Part shown: positions 1 to 8,803 of the stretch, piece after piece
Numbering within the stretch: the first letter of the stretch is position 1
Layout of the letters: each line of letters starts with the position of its first letter
From: Phormidesmis sp. RL_2_1
GTDB lineage: Bacteria > Cyanobacteriota > Cyanobacteriia > Phormidesmidales > Phormidesmidaceae
Direction of reading: 5' to 3'
NCBI GenBank assembly: GCA_012033015.1
Contig: JAAUPS010000014.1
Coordinates: 1-42,485, forward strand
Length of the DNA: 42,485 bases
The notes under the pieces: model-generated
The model's database searches: none
Seen by the model: the letters and a program-made list of their open reading frames with translations, nothing else
What the model was told of the DNA's origin: nothing
Translations under genes and position numbers: made by a program

Positions 1-121
1 CCCTGCGTCGTCGTACAGGCCGCTAAGGAATTGCACCAAGACAGCGGTGAGACCCTGCGTCGTCGTACGGCGCTAAGGAATGCTCACCAAGACAAAGTGA
101 GAAGGCATCCTTAACTTTGCC
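1..121 (-). repeat. Long tandem repeat with leader, left window edge
   Basis: Two imperfect tandem copies of an approximately 50-bp unit (beginning CCCTGCGTCGTCGTAC and running through GCTAAGGAAT and CACCAAGAC) fill the first 100 bases. They are followed by the leader-like stretch GGCATCCTTAACTTTGC. Read on the minus strand, the same leader plus repeat occurs at the right edge of the window (from 42349), and the leader alone recurs near 18232. No variable spacers are present, so this is a tandem repeat family and not a CRISPR array. The array runs off the window. Confidence 0.8.
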
Positions 122-151
122 ATATCCTACATTTTTGAGGAACGCTAAAAA

Positions 152-571
152 ATGGAACCCAGAGCAGATATCCCAGAACGGATTGTGCAAAATATTGCTA
201 AAAGCCTCGATAAGTCAGTCAATATGACCAATCAGGTCATGCGAATGAATTCTGTGTTGTTTTTTACCTCGATTTTGAGTGCTGCTTCAACCACGCTGGT
301 GACGACCTTGGCTGCCATCCAAGGGCCAGTGGTTGGCACAGGGACGCCAGGATGGAAGCTTTCTTGTGGGATTGCGGCCATCTTGGGCTTTGTGGCGACG
401 TTGGCAGAAGGATTGAAGCACCAGACGAATGACAAAGTCACTCGCAGTCGGTTGTGTATTGAAAGACTACGCTTGCTAGATATTTCTTTGCGCCATAGTC
501 AGCGACCGGTTGCAGAAATCGACCGCGAATTTGATGAAATTGTGCGCGCCTATCCGGAAGCGATGGGCTAG
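152..571 (+). CDS. Small two-helix membrane protein (SLATT-like), hypothetical
   Basis: This 139-residue protein has two hydrophobic segments, at about residues 35-57 and 70-87. They are flanked by a polar N-terminus and a charged C-terminal tail of about 50 residues that looks helical. The two-helix hairpin with a cytoplasmic helical tail resembles SLATT/DUF4231-type small membrane proteins, but no diagnostic motif is visible and the family call is an inference. The ATG is preceded by GAGGAACGCTAAAA, an acceptable ribosome binding site. It stands alone between the left-edge repeat and a tandem-repeat spacer, so the context gives no function. Confidence 0.6.
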   Translation: MEPRADIPERIVQNIAKSLDKSVNMTNQVMRMNSVLFFTSILSAASTTLVTTLAAIQGPVVGTGTPGWKLSCGIAAILGFVATLAEGLKHQTNDKVTRSRLCIERLRLLDISLRHSQRPVAEIDREFDEIVRAYPEAMG

Positions 572-625
572 GCGATCACGGCTTGGCGTGATGTTTGTGG
601 TGTGGCTGAGAGCTTTTTCACTGTG

Positions 626-690
626 CTGAAACGCCATGCTGAAGCGCCATGCTGAAGCGCCATGCTGAAACGCTATGCTGAAGCGCCATG
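626..690. repeat. 13-bp tandem repeat, 5 copies
   Basis: Five head-to-tail copies of CTGAAGCGCCATG with one or two substitutions (CTGAAACGCCATG, CTGAAACGCTATG) lie 55 bp after the stop codon of the preceding gene. It is one of about twenty unrelated short arrays in spacers of this window. The overlapping open frames show no coding character. Confidence 0.9.
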
Positions 691-843
691 CTGAGCGATG
701 AGAACTCATGCTGTAAAACAGGCAATCTGTGACGGTTTCACTAGTGAAGTAGCTTCATACTCGCTTAAACAGGGAAATCTGATATAAAGGATTCCACTGC
801 CATGCCTGGTTACTTTTGTTTTTGTCACTTGTGAATTTTTCTG

Positions 844-2280
844 ATGCCTTCTGCTATTACGCGTATTACGCGGGCGCAGCCTGCTCTCGATTTTGTTCCG
901 CCCAATTACAGTCCTTGGCTGAGGTGGATAATGCAGCCGCTGATGCCTACTGTGACTGCGTTGCAGACAGATTTGATGGCGGTAGAAGCGCGCAATGTAG
1001 AAACGTTGGTACAGCTTTACCACGAGTTTGACTTGGGCAAAACTCGGGTGTTACTTGCATTTCGCCATCCCAATGCGATTGATCCCTATGTGCTGAGTCA
1101 TTTGATTTGGCGAGAGCTGCCTCAAACAGCTAGGCAGATGGGCGTGAAACTTAAGACTCCCCATGCCCATTTTATTTATGATCGCGGGATTCCGCTGTGG
1201 GCGGGCAATTACCTAAGCTGGGTATTTTCCCATTTGGGGGGGTTGCCTATTCAGCGCGGCAAGCTAGATTTGCTGGCCCTCAAAACGGCACGAAAGCTGT
1301 TACTAGAGGGTAAATTCCCGCTGGCAGCAGCGCCAGAGGGGGGCAACAATGGCCATAACGAAATTGTCAGTCCGTTGGAGCCGGGGGTCGCCCAGCTTGC
1401 TTTTTGGTGCGCGGAAGATCTTCAGGCGGCTAACCGATCTGAATCGGTAGTGATTTTGCCGGTGGGTATTCAGTATCGCTATCTCGATGCGCCTTGGCGG
1501 CAGTTAGCGTCCTTGATTAGTACATTGGAAGCAGATTGTTGTTTGGCCGCGCTTGATGCAGATAATGCCGAAATCTCAGCATTGAAGTTGGAGCCAAAGC
1601 GACACGAGCATGAGCAACTGTACTGCAGACTTTATCGATTGGCTGAGTGTTTGCTCACGCTGATGGAAGGCTACTATCAGACCTTTTACAATGTGGATTT
1701 TGAGGTCGATGAGACGGCCTCTGGTCGGGCTGATGATGCCGCAAGGCTGCCTAATGAACAATTGGCGGTACGACTGCAAACTTTGATGGATAAGGCATTG
1801 CAGGTTGCAGAGAGCTATTTTAATGTGCGATCGCGCGGCAGCATTATTGATCGTTGTCGTAAGTTAGAACAAGCCGGTTGGAGCCGTATTTTTAGAGAAG
1901 ATACGCAGAGCTTAGGGCCGGTAGAACTAGGCTTGGCCAATCGGGTGGCTGAAGAAGCCTATCTACGAATGTGGCACATGCGTTTGGTGGAGAGTTTTGT
2001 TGCCGTGACAGGGCGCTATGTGAAAGAGCATCCGAGTGCGGAGCGCTTTGCCGAAACCACCCTGCTGCTGAGCGACATGGTCGATAAAATCAAGGGCCAT
2101 ATGGGCGATCAGCCGGTGAGTCGCCCTAAGCTGGGTAAACAAAAGGCTATTGTCACGGTCGGTCAGCCGATTGAGGTAAGTGCTCGACTGCCGGATTACA
2201 CGACTAAAAGGCGAGGGGCGATCGCAGCTTTGACGAAAGATTTGCAGCAGGCCATGGAGTCTCTCATTCTGAGCGAATAG
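844..2280 (+). CDS. 1-acyl-sn-glycerol-3-phosphate acyltransferase family protein (PlsC-like)
   Basis: This 478-residue protein belongs to the glycerolipid acyltransferase superfamily. The HX4D catalytic motif is present as RHPNAID near residue 75, and the substrate-binding block PEGGNNGHNE near residue 163. Between them lies a segment (GIPLWAGNYLSWVFSHLGG) that may pack against the membrane. Family members move an acyl chain to a glycerol phosphate during membrane lipid synthesis. The protein is almost twice as long as bacterial PlsC (about 240 residues) because of a roughly 250-residue C-terminal region of unknown role, as in other cyanobacterial relatives. The exact acyl acceptor cannot be read from the sequence. 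The start ATG has no strong ribosome binding site. Confidence 0.8.
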   Translation: MPSAITRITRAQPALDFVPPNYSPWLRWIMQPLMPTVTALQTDLMAVEARNVETLVQLYHEFDLGKTRVLLAFRHPNAIDPYVLSHLIWRELPQTARQMGVKLKTPHAHFIYDRGIPLWAGNYLSWVFSHLGGLPIQRGKLDLLALKTARKLLLEGKFPLAAAPEGGNNGHNEIVSPLEPGVAQLAFWCAEDLQAANRSESVVILPVGIQYRYLDAPWRQLASLISTLEADCCLAALDADNAEISALKLEPKRHEHEQLYCRLYRLAECLLTLMEGYYQTFYNVDFEVDETASGRADDAARLPNEQLAVRLQTLMDKALQVAESYFNVRSRGSIIDRCRKLEQAGWSRIFREDTQSLGPVELGLANRVAEEAYLRMWHMRLVESFVAVTGRYVKEHPSAERFAETTLLLSDMVDKIKGHMGDQPVSRPKLGKQKAIVTVGQPIEVSARLPDYTTKRRGAIAALTKDLQQAMESLILSE

Positions 2281-2340
2281 CCGCTGTATGAGAAACCTTG
2301 TCTTTTACAAGACGCCTGCCAAAAGACTCCTGCGCCCTGT

Positions 2341-2436
2341 CTACTGACTCTATAGCCTACTGACTCTGTAGCTTACTGACTCTATAGCTTACTGACTCTA
2401 TAGCCTACTGACTCTGTAGCCTACTCGCTCTATAGC
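2341..2436. repeat. 16-bp tandem repeat, 6 copies
   Basis: Six consecutive copies of CTACTGACTCTATAGC, differing at one to three positions (TATAGC/TGTAGC, CTAC/TTAC), fill the spacer between two convergent genes and end 2 bp before the methyltransferase stop codon. The array contains no start codon or hairpin that would suggest another role. Confidence 0.92.
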
Positions 2437-2438
2437 CC

Positions 2439-3143
2439 CTACGTTGGCAGCTTGACCAAAGGCTCCATCCGTTCGGCGATGACGGCATAAAACGGGTCGC
2501 TGCCGCCACCGCCTGTGAGCTGAGCCATCATTTGCAAAAAGACTGGGCTCCGTGATTGGTTCACGATGGTTTCGATGTTGCCAAAACCAGGAATTGCCTC
2601 AAAGTATTGCTTGACTAAAGCGACTCGGCCAGCCTCACTGCGCTCTCGCCAAGCGGCGATCGCCTTTTCATAAAACATACGGTTAGAAAAACTGAAAATT
2701 GCCACGCCACCAGGTTTGAGGATGCGGTACACCTCAGCAAAAATTTTTTCAGGATACTGAATGTACTGCACAGAGACCGTATTGACTACCGCATCAAAAG
2801 AACAATCTTTTAGCGCCAGGGTCTGATTTTCGTTCAAATTTTGAACAAAATAGTGGTTTAGCTGTTGGTTTCGAGCCAGTTCTGTTTCATTTAGCCCGTG
2901 ACCTTCGACATGGGCATAAACAACATCTGTTGGCAAATGGGAAACCCAACTGCTCATCATGTCGAAAACGCGGCTGTTGGGGGGAATGCGATCGCGATAC
3001 AGCGCCGTAAGCTGAGCAATAAAGCCCTCATCGACATGGGTAACAAATCGTGGTGAATCGTAGAATAGGGCATCATTAGACGAATCGAGTTTTGTTCTTT
3101 GGTCAGCGTTGAGCACCATAAATATAGTCGTGCGTAACATCAC
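2439..3143 (-). CDS. Class I SAM-dependent methyltransferase
   Basis: This 234-residue protein has the methyltransferase type-11 layout. An early segment (VFDMMSSWVSHLP) stands in place of the glycine-rich motif I. An acidic beta-strand segment follows (SFDAVVNTVSVQYIQYP), then the post-motif strand RILKPGGVAIFSFSNRMF near residue 150. SAM-dependent methylation is well supported, but the substrate is unknown. Three starts are possible: GTG at 3143, ATG at 3140, and ATG at 3119 (protein beginning MVLNADQ). The last gives the more usual N-terminus, although the best Shine-Dalgarno-like sequence (AGGTG) sits over the first two. A strong hairpin lies just upstream at 3153-3191. Confidence 0.8.
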   Translation of the reverse strand: MMLRTTIFMVLNADQRTKLDSSNDALFYDSPRFVTHVDEGFIAQLTALYRDRIPPNSRVFDMMSSWVSHLPTDVVYAHVEGHGLNETELARNQQLNHYFVQNLNENQTLALKDCSFDAVVNTVSVQYIQYPEKIFAEVYRILKPGGVAIFSFSNRMFYEKAIAAWRERSEAGRVALVKQYFEAIPGFGNIETIVNQSRSPVFLQMMAQLTGGGGSDPFYAVIAERMEPLVKLPT

Positions 3144-3152
3144 CTATAAGAA

Positions 3153-3191
3153 TAGGGTCAGATTGATGAAGATGACATCAATCTGACCCTA
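3153..3191. other. Perfect 16-bp inverted repeat upstream of the methyltransferase
   Basis: TAGGGTCAGATTGATG at 3153-3168 is exactly complementary to CATCAATCTGACCCTA at 3176-3191 across a 7-base loop (AAGATGA). It lies only 10 bp before the farthest methyltransferase start. There is no T-run on either strand, so an intrinsic terminator is unlikely. An operator, a 5' UTR structure or a mobile-element remnant remain possible. Confidence 0.85.
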
Positions 3192-3209
3192 GACATGTGT
3201 TATTTAGCC

Positions 3210-3326
3210 TTGTTGATTGGACTTGTTGATTGGACTTGTTGATTGGACTTGTTGATTGGACTTGTTGATTGGACTTGTTGATTGGACTTGTTGATTGGCC
3301 TTGTTGATTAGACTTGTTGATTAGAC
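3210..3326. repeat. 13-bp tandem repeat, 9 copies
   Basis: Nine head-to-tail copies of TTGTTGATTGGAC; the last three carry single changes (GGCC, TAGAC, TAGAC). It sits between the methyltransferase promoter side and the stop codon of the PEP-CTERM gene. The identity of the first six units implies recent expansion. Confidence 0.95.
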
Positions 3327-3341
3327 TCGTCTAACCGTAAC

Positions 3342-3987
3342 TTATGCAGAAACAGTTTGACGGCGACGAATCACAATCATGGTTCCAGCGGCAAGACCTA
3401 GACCCAATAGCGCAGAGGGCTCAGGGACAGAAGCCGATTCAACCACTGTCAAAGTAGCAGAGTAGCCGCCACGATTGCCAGTGAACTGACCAGATAAGAC
3501 ACCTTCACCTAAGTTCTCATCATCAAGGCTGGCAAATATGCCTTTGAGAGAGAAGAGCGAGCCACCCATATTGCCAACGGCGAAAGAGCCCTGGTTGATG
3601 GCTGCTTCAGTGATTTTAAAGGTGAATGCATCTACACCGTTGCTCAAGCTCAGGAAGGTTTTGCCAACGTAGGTAGCTGGATTGGTAAAATCTAGGCTCA
3701 AAATATCATAGGTTGCCGTTACAGCCCCGTTGGTTCCGAAGGCTGCAAAGCCGCCTGTAGAATCGTTTTGTACTCCAAAATTACCGTAGCTCCCTACCGC
3801 AGCGGAACTACCGTCAAGTTTCAAGAACTCATAAAACCCTGTCGCTGCAGGTGCTTTGTAAGAACCTGTGATGTTGAGAGCATCGTTGTTATTGAAAAAG
3901 ACAGCCGCCGATGCGGGTGCTGCCATGCTGAGGGCGGCTAGGGCGGCCAAGGGGCACGGCACTTAAACTAAAAAGCTTTTTAAGCAT
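3342..3987 (-). CDS. PEP-CTERM sorting domain protein, frameshifted in the signal peptide
   Basis: The mature part is a small exported protein of about 170 residues rich in Gly, Ser and Asn. It ends in a PEP-CTERM sorting tail: VPEP, a hydrophobic helix (SALLGLGLAAGTMIVI) and the basic cluster RRRQ. Such tails direct export and processing by an exosortase. The signal peptide is split between frames. ATG at 3987 encodes MLKKLFSLSAVP, and the rest (LAALAALSMAAPASA) continues in another frame. Removing one G from the GGGG run at 3951-3954 joins them into a perfect signal peptide. The ATG is preceded by GGAG at a suitable distance. The gene is probably intact in the cell if the extra base is an assembly error. 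Function beyond surface or secreted location is unknown. Confidence 0.75.
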
Positions 3988-4378
3988 AATCAGGAACACT
4001 CCATGTGTTGAGTAAAGAATGCAAATTACAAAGGTAGGTGCATAGGAAACAGACCTCTGTAACTTTGGCCAAATATTGAGTTTAGCTAAAGCGATAGCGC
4101 TGCTGCCCAAGACTTTTTCTTGTGTAAGCCTCCGCAATATAATTCCTTTGAAATCTTCTCAGAAATCTCCCTATCCCTGTTTTCACCTAAGCTTCATGCT
4201 TTCGCCCTATGAATGTGAAGAGCCTGTCTCAGTGAAAGTTCTTGCTCCAACAAGCTTTATTTATACGGCTAAAAACAACAGCCCATACAACTACTGAGAA
4301 AACCCAAAAGGAACAATTAAATTCAGTCAACAGAACCGCGAACAGACATTGGTTGATAGCGCTAAAAACAACTTTTTT

Positions 4379-4411
4379 TGGAATTATGTTGGAATTATGT
4401 TGGAATTATGT
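4379..4411. repeat. 11-bp tandem repeat, 3 copies
   Basis: Three perfect copies of TTGGAATTATG. It is followed at 4421-4440 by a separate perfect 10-bp duplication, TTATCAGTGG. Confidence 0.9.
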
Positions 4412-4500
4412 TGAATGAGATTATCAGTGGTTATCAGTGGTTTTGGGGAGAATTAGGCAAATCTTTGCCAAGTGATGCACATCGGCATCAGTAGTGCCGG

Positions 4501-4540
4501 TGTTGCCCCAGTGTTGCCCCAGTGTTGCCCCAGTGTTGCT
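4501..4540. repeat. 11-bp tandem repeat, 3.6 copies
   Basis: Three perfect copies of TGTTGCCCCAG and a partial fourth (TGTTGCT). It lies within the gene-poor interval. Confidence 0.9.
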
Positions 4541-5363
4541 ATTGTTAGGCTACCCTGCAGGCTTGCTCCCACCCATCGTTATAAGCACCCAACTTGCCTG
4601 TCTAGCGCTGTTCCTCTCTACGTTCTTCAAGTATGGTTTCTGCTGAGGCACGATCAGCTTTATTTTGCTGGTCAGCCATAGGGTAAGTTTTTATACGGAG
4701 TAAATTGTGTCATAAAGCTAACGCCGTCAATGGTCTATCGGGTGACGCCCCGAGAAAGCACCTCAAGCCTAGGTAGGAGGACGCTGTACCGGCTGTAATG
4801 CTTCAGTGAAGATGGGTGATATCCGATCGGGAAATGAGCTGATAGTGGCCAAGTTGAGTTTTTGATGCAATTTATGCATAGATTTATTGCGTAAATGCTA
4901 GTAGTCTTTATTGAAGGGCGCTTGGTGGTTCCTATACTGATTAAGGCTAGCGACTCTAGCGACTAATGAAGCTGTGAATCTGCTGCAAACCTCATCTGTA
5001 CAGGGATAAATGCCATTGAGATCGTCTCAGTTCCTGAAAAATTCGGACAGTTACAGCCTTGAATACGAGGTGCGCTGCTAAGCTTGGCGCACCTACGCTG
5101 CGATCATGAACGTTGCAATCGATACATACTCAAAGCCAAATGACTGGTATTGAAAGAAGTATCACGATGCAATTCGATGCTCAGCCCTGGTGCGAGTCTA
5201 CCGAATCTGCGAATCTTCCGGCATTACATATCCGACGATAGGTCAGTGATATGCCGGTTGTCCGGATGGGCTAACGCCTTGCTGAAGGTTGGACTAGTTG
5301 AGTTGGCCGAAGTAGATTATGTGCGCTGAAGGGCGCGATTTATCTTCAATTGGCTTTTGCGTA

Positions 5364-5408
5364 ATTTTGCTGACTTTGATTTTGCTGACTGTGATTTTGT
5401 TGACTGTG
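5364..5408. repeat. 15-bp tandem repeat, 3 copies
   Basis: Three copies of ATTTTGCTGACTGTG with single substitutions (CTTTG, TTGTT), followed by a partial unit (ATTTTTTAG). Confidence 0.85.
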
Positions 5409-5674
5409 ATTTTTTAGATATTGCCCTATGTCTTTGTTTAGATTCTTCCGTCGTCGTCGAACTGCTTACCCTTGGGCTCAGCGCCTGAATTCGCTGTCAT
5501 TGTTTTCACGGTATGAATGTTTTATGGATTAGCGGATGCCATGGTTAGGCACGGCTTCCGTAGCACTCGGCTTCCGGGGCACTCGGCTTCCGTGGCACCA
5601 ACTGTACTGGCACCAACTGTACTGGCATCAACCTCACGAGCATTAATTTCACGGGCACCAACTGTATCGAGTGC

Positions 5675-7141
5675 TTACTGCACTGGGACATAGTCGTAGC
5701 CGCTGCCCGAGCGATTGCCGGGTTGGACGGTCACCAATTGTGAGGCTTGATTGCGATCGCCCGTCGGCAAAAACCGAATTGGCGCAGTCGAGCCCGCTAT
5801 GCTGAGCCCTGGTTCTGCTAATGCTGCAGCGACGCCTGGGCGGGTTGGATCGAGTTTGATGCCCTCTGCTAAGGTCATGACCGCGTCGTAAGCAGTTGCT
5901 GTTCGCCAGTTGATATCGCCGCCCCATAGTGCTTGTGACTCTTTGACAAAAGGGGTTTGCGCATGGCTTAAAATATGCCAGGGAACGGCCACCGTCAGGC
6001 CCAACGCGTTCTGTCGGCCGACATCGAGCACTTTAGGGTTGTATAGGCTATCGCCGCCCACCATGGGTAAATCCTGCTGATTGAGGGCGATAATTTGGTT
6101 CGCCTGATCTAGCGTGGCGGTATTGAGTGCCAGCATAATCACCTCGGCACCTGCTGCTTTTGCCGCTTGCACTGCTTTGCCAGCGCTAAAGCCTGAGGTG
6201 CTCACATCCACTTCGGCCACCACATCTCCACCATTACTGAGTAGCTCCGTCGTAAACTCTGACTTTACCGATTGGCTATAGGCACTTTCGCTGGTGTAAA
6301 AGACGGCTGCTTTTTGTTGATTGAGATCGTTTAAGACATAGCGGGATAGTGTGGCTGCCGCTAGGCGATCGCTCGGTACCGTACGAAAAATATAGTCTCC
6401 TGATTCGGCAATTTTGACCGCAGTGCTGGTGGGTGACACCAGTGTCAGACCGCTGGCCTCGTAGCTTTCGGCGACAGCTAAGGTGGTGCTGCTGGAAAAG
6501 TGACCAACGACACCCAATACAGCGGGATCACCAATCAAGGCAGATGCAATCGCCTTGGCTCTGGCTTCGTCATCTTGATCATCTAGCAACAGCATCTTTA
6601 ACGGTTTGCCATTGATCCCTCCAGCCTGATTTATATCTGTTTGGGCTTGAGCAGCGCCTCGCAACAGTTCCATCGCCGGATTCACCGCCGGACTCGCTGG
6701 AACTGCCACCGCAATCGTGTAAGCCTGATCATTGCCGATCGCAGCATTGTTGAGATAAATCAGCGCTTCAGGATCATTGCGCTGCTCTTTAAGTGCGGCA
6801 CTGAAGGCAGCTTCAGCGGCAGCGTAGTCACCCTTGGCGAAGGCATCCAACCCTGCTTGCTTCGCGGCGGTCACCGCACCCGGCAATATGGACTGCCCTG
6901 AGCGCCCATCGGCTCCGGCAACGTCTATATCACCAGCATTGCTTGAAGTTCCTCTAGCAGAGCCACTGTTCCCAGAACTATCGTTGCTACCAGAACTATC
7001 GTTGCCCAGGCCAACTGGCGGGATGAAAGAGCCCTCTGGCCCCATAACATTATTTTTGAGCCACCAAGCGCCACCGCCTAACAGGCCAGCAGTAACAACT
7101 AAAGCCGCAATTAGGGCAGGAAGCTCGCTTTTTTTGCTCAT
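5675..7141 (-). CDS. Membrane-anchored ABC-type branched-chain amino-acid binding protein family (Peripl_BP_6)
   Basis: This 488-residue protein has one N-terminal membrane helix (about residues 8-28), a Ser/Gly/Asn-rich linker to about residue 85, and one TPR-like repeat (KGDYAAAEAAFSAALKEQ, about 100-120). A full type I periplasmic binding fold then follows, recognisable from AVAVPASPAVNPAMELLRG, LLLDDQDDEARAKAIA, GVVGHFSSSTTLA and LVSPTSTA. Binding proteins of this family capture amino acids or other small ligands outside the membrane. No permease or ATPase is nearby. The gene starts 55 bp after the stop of an upstream Ser/Thr kinase on the same strand, so the pair is probably co-transcribed. 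That context suggests a sensory role and not transport, which is an inference. The ligand is unknown. Confidence 0.8.
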   Translation of the reverse strand: MSKKSELPALIAALVVTAGLLGGGAWWLKNNVMGPEGSFIPPVGLGNDSSGSNDSSGNSGSARGTSSNAGDIDVAGADGRSGQSILPGAVTAAKQAGLDAFAKGDYAAAEAAFSAALKEQRNDPEALIYLNNAAIGNDQAYTIAVAVPASPAVNPAMELLRGAAQAQTDINQAGGINGKPLKMLLLDDQDDEARAKAIASALIGDPAVLGVVGHFSSSTTLAVAESYEASGLTLVSPTSTAVKIAESGDYIFRTVPSDRLAAATLSRYVLNDLNQQKAAVFYTSESAYSQSVKSEFTTELLSNGGDVVAEVDVSTSGFSAGKAVQAAKAAGAEVIMLALNTATLDQANQIIALNQQDLPMVGGDSLYNPKVLDVGRQNALGLTVAVPWHILSHAQTPFVKESQALWGGDINWRTATAYDAVMTLAEGIKLDPTRPGVAAALAEPGLSIAGSTAPIRFLPTGDRNQASQLVTVQPGNRSGSGYDYVPVQ

Positions 7142-7196
7142 GGGAAGGGGGCTAGGCCGATGGGCTAGGAATTGCTCAAGTTAGGGGTTTGCTTTA

Positions 7197-8750
7197 TCAC
7201 ATGATACGGGAAAGCACGCTAAAGATGAGCCGGAAGATAACAGCGATCGCCACCACGCCCCCGGCGGCCATCACCGCTATCACCAAAATCAACCCTAGCT
7301 GCCCGCCCACCAATCCATGTAAGGGGGATAAAAAGACAATGGCTGCCATGGTCAGCCCCGCAATAATCAGCAAGTCCCAGCCTTCAATGGTGCGGCGAAA
7401 CTGTAAAAACACCAGCACACCAAGCATCGCTAGCCACGCTACGCCGCCAAACAGTGTCGTGCCTAAAAGGCTCAGGGTTGCGATCGCCAGCAACCCTCCT
7501 TCTGCTCCTGCAAACGCCGCATTGCCCAAAAAACGAATCAGCGATAGCGGCTGAGCCGCAGGCCGCCCCGCCCCTGTAACCATTGCGGGCGACCCCGAGG
7601 GATTGGCATTGGGCCGTTTGGGCTGCTTTTGTCTGGCTTGAGGCGTCATGGGCAGCGGCGGTGCTGCAGGCTGTGGCCCTACAGTAGATGCAGCAGCCGT
7701 TGACCCCATCGGCGGCGGTGCATACTGAGGTGAAGGTATGGTGGCGGTAGCTTGAGCGCTGATCATCTCTAGCGCCTCCAGCACAGCCTGAGCCGATGGA
7801 TAGCGATCGCTCGGCCTCGCCTGCAACATTCGATCGAGCACCTGCTTTAGCTGGAGAGAAACCTGAGCATATGGGTGCCAGCGCCATGTGTTGGTTGAGC
7901 TATCGCGCAGTTCACTGGAGAATTTATCGGTCAGCAGGGTCACACAGCTTGCCGCCAATGCGTATAGATCAGACGTAGCATCCACTGAGCCATTCATAAT
8001 TTGCTCAGGCGGGGCATAGTCCGGAGAGCAAATCGTTGTCGGCCCTCGCTGGATGCCGGTTGGGGTGGTGACCTCTTTCACCGCACCAAAATCGAGCAGC
8101 GATAGCCGTCCATCTCGCCCTTTCATAATGTTCGAAGGCTTTACATCGCGGTGGATGGCCCCTTGACTGTGGACAAAATCCAAAACATTGAGCATGGCTC
8201 GCAGCACCTCTAGCACTTCCGATTCCGGTAGCTTGCCTTGGCGGCTCAACACCTTTTCGAGGTCTTCTCCGTCGATAAACTCCTGTACCAGATAAAACAA
8301 TTCCTCAGTTTGGTGGGTCAGAGGATTGGTGACCAGCAACGGAAAGTAGGCATATAGGTTGGGAATTTGCGGATGCTGTAGTCCGAGTCGCTCTAAAACC
8401 TCTGCTTCAGTGGCAAACAGCCTTTGAGCGGTTGCCATTTGAGCAGGTGTGAGGTTGACTGGCGGTTGAAACAGCTTCACCACACAGTTGCGTTTGGTAG
8501 GCGAGTCAAAATCGCGGGCCAAAAAGGCGGTGCCAAATCCACCTTTGCCCAAAACGCTGGTCGGCAGATAACGACCGCCCAAAATCAGCTCCATCCGACA
8601 GGCGCTGCAATACTTTTGCTTGAGCGGCCGAGGTAACTTGGGATCATCTAAATCGGCAAAGCTATTTTGAGGAGACGGACAGTTAGGACGAGTACAGTGC
8701 AGTTGCATGGGCAAATCAATGATAAGTCGGCCCAGAACAGAAGGCTGCAT
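7197..8750 (-). CDS. Serine/threonine protein kinase with N-terminal zinc ribbon and C-terminal membrane helices
   Basis: A four-cysteine ribbon (CTRPNCP and CSAC) precedes a Hanks-type kinase domain at about residues 55-320. Its Gly-rich loop is GKGGFGTAF, the ATP lysine lies in NCVVKLF, the catalytic loop is HRDVKPSN and the metal motif is DFGAVKEV. A Pro/Ala-rich linker of about 80 residues follows, and then about four hydrophobic helices (LLAIATLSLLGTTLFG to the end). It should phosphorylate Ser/Thr at the membrane; its substrates are unknown. I prefer the ATG at 8750 because GGGAG lies 9 bp upstream; a TTG at 8756 and an ATG at 8708 are alternatives. It is followed after 55 bp by a binding-protein gene, probably in one transcript. 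Confidence 0.9.
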   Translation of the reverse strand: MQPSVLGRLIIDLPMQLHCTRPNCPSPQNSFADLDDPKLPRPLKQKYCSACRMELILGGRYLPTSVLGKGGFGTAFLARDFDSPTKRNCVVKLFQPPVNLTPAQMATAQRLFATEAEVLERLGLQHPQIPNLYAYFPLLVTNPLTHQTEELFYLVQEFIDGEDLEKVLSRQGKLPESEVLEVLRAMLNVLDFVHSQGAIHRDVKPSNIMKGRDGRLSLLDFGAVKEVTTPTGIQRGPTTICSPDYAPPEQIMNGSVDATSDLYALAASCVTLLTDKFSSELRDSSTNTWRWHPYAQVSLQLKQVLDRMLQARPSDRYPSAQAVLEALEMISAQATATIPSPQYAPPPMGSTAAASTVGPQPAAPPLPMTPQARQKQPKRPNANPSGSPAMVTGAGRPAAQPLSLIRFLGNAAFAGAEGGLLAIATLSLLGTTLFGGVAWLAMLGVLVFLQFRRTIEGWDLLIIAGLTMAAIVFLSPLHGLVGGQLGLILVIAVMAAGGVVAIAVIFRLIFSVLSRIM

Positions 8751-8803
8751 TGCCAACTGCTCCCATCTGAGGACGTGTAAAAAGCAGTTGTATGAGGGCT
8801 TTG

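Larger units (their letters stand above)
3988..5674. other. Gene-poor interval of about 1.7 kb
   Basis: I found no convincing gene here. The open frames over 4076-4297 and 4472-4681 have no ribosome binding sites, low complexity and no recognisable motif. A 34-codon frame at 5428-5532 is also unsupported. The interval holds several short tandem arrays (4379-4411, 4501-4540, 5364-5408, and degenerate ones from about 5550 to 5660) and a small hairpin, TCGGGTGACGCCCCGA, at 4738-4753. A structured RNA or decayed gene between about 4730 and 5330 cannot be excluded, but I recognise no tRNA, tmRNA, SRP RNA or RNase P signature. Confidence 0.5.

Noticed and set aside
4076-4297. 73-codon open frame in the gene-poor interval
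   Set aside because: No ribosome binding site, no recognisable motif, and it overlaps the promoter region of the PEP-CTERM gene.
5428-5532. 34-codon frame starting MSLFRFFRRRRTAYPW
   Set aside because: No Shine-Dalgarno sequence, and composition is not convincing; could be chance.
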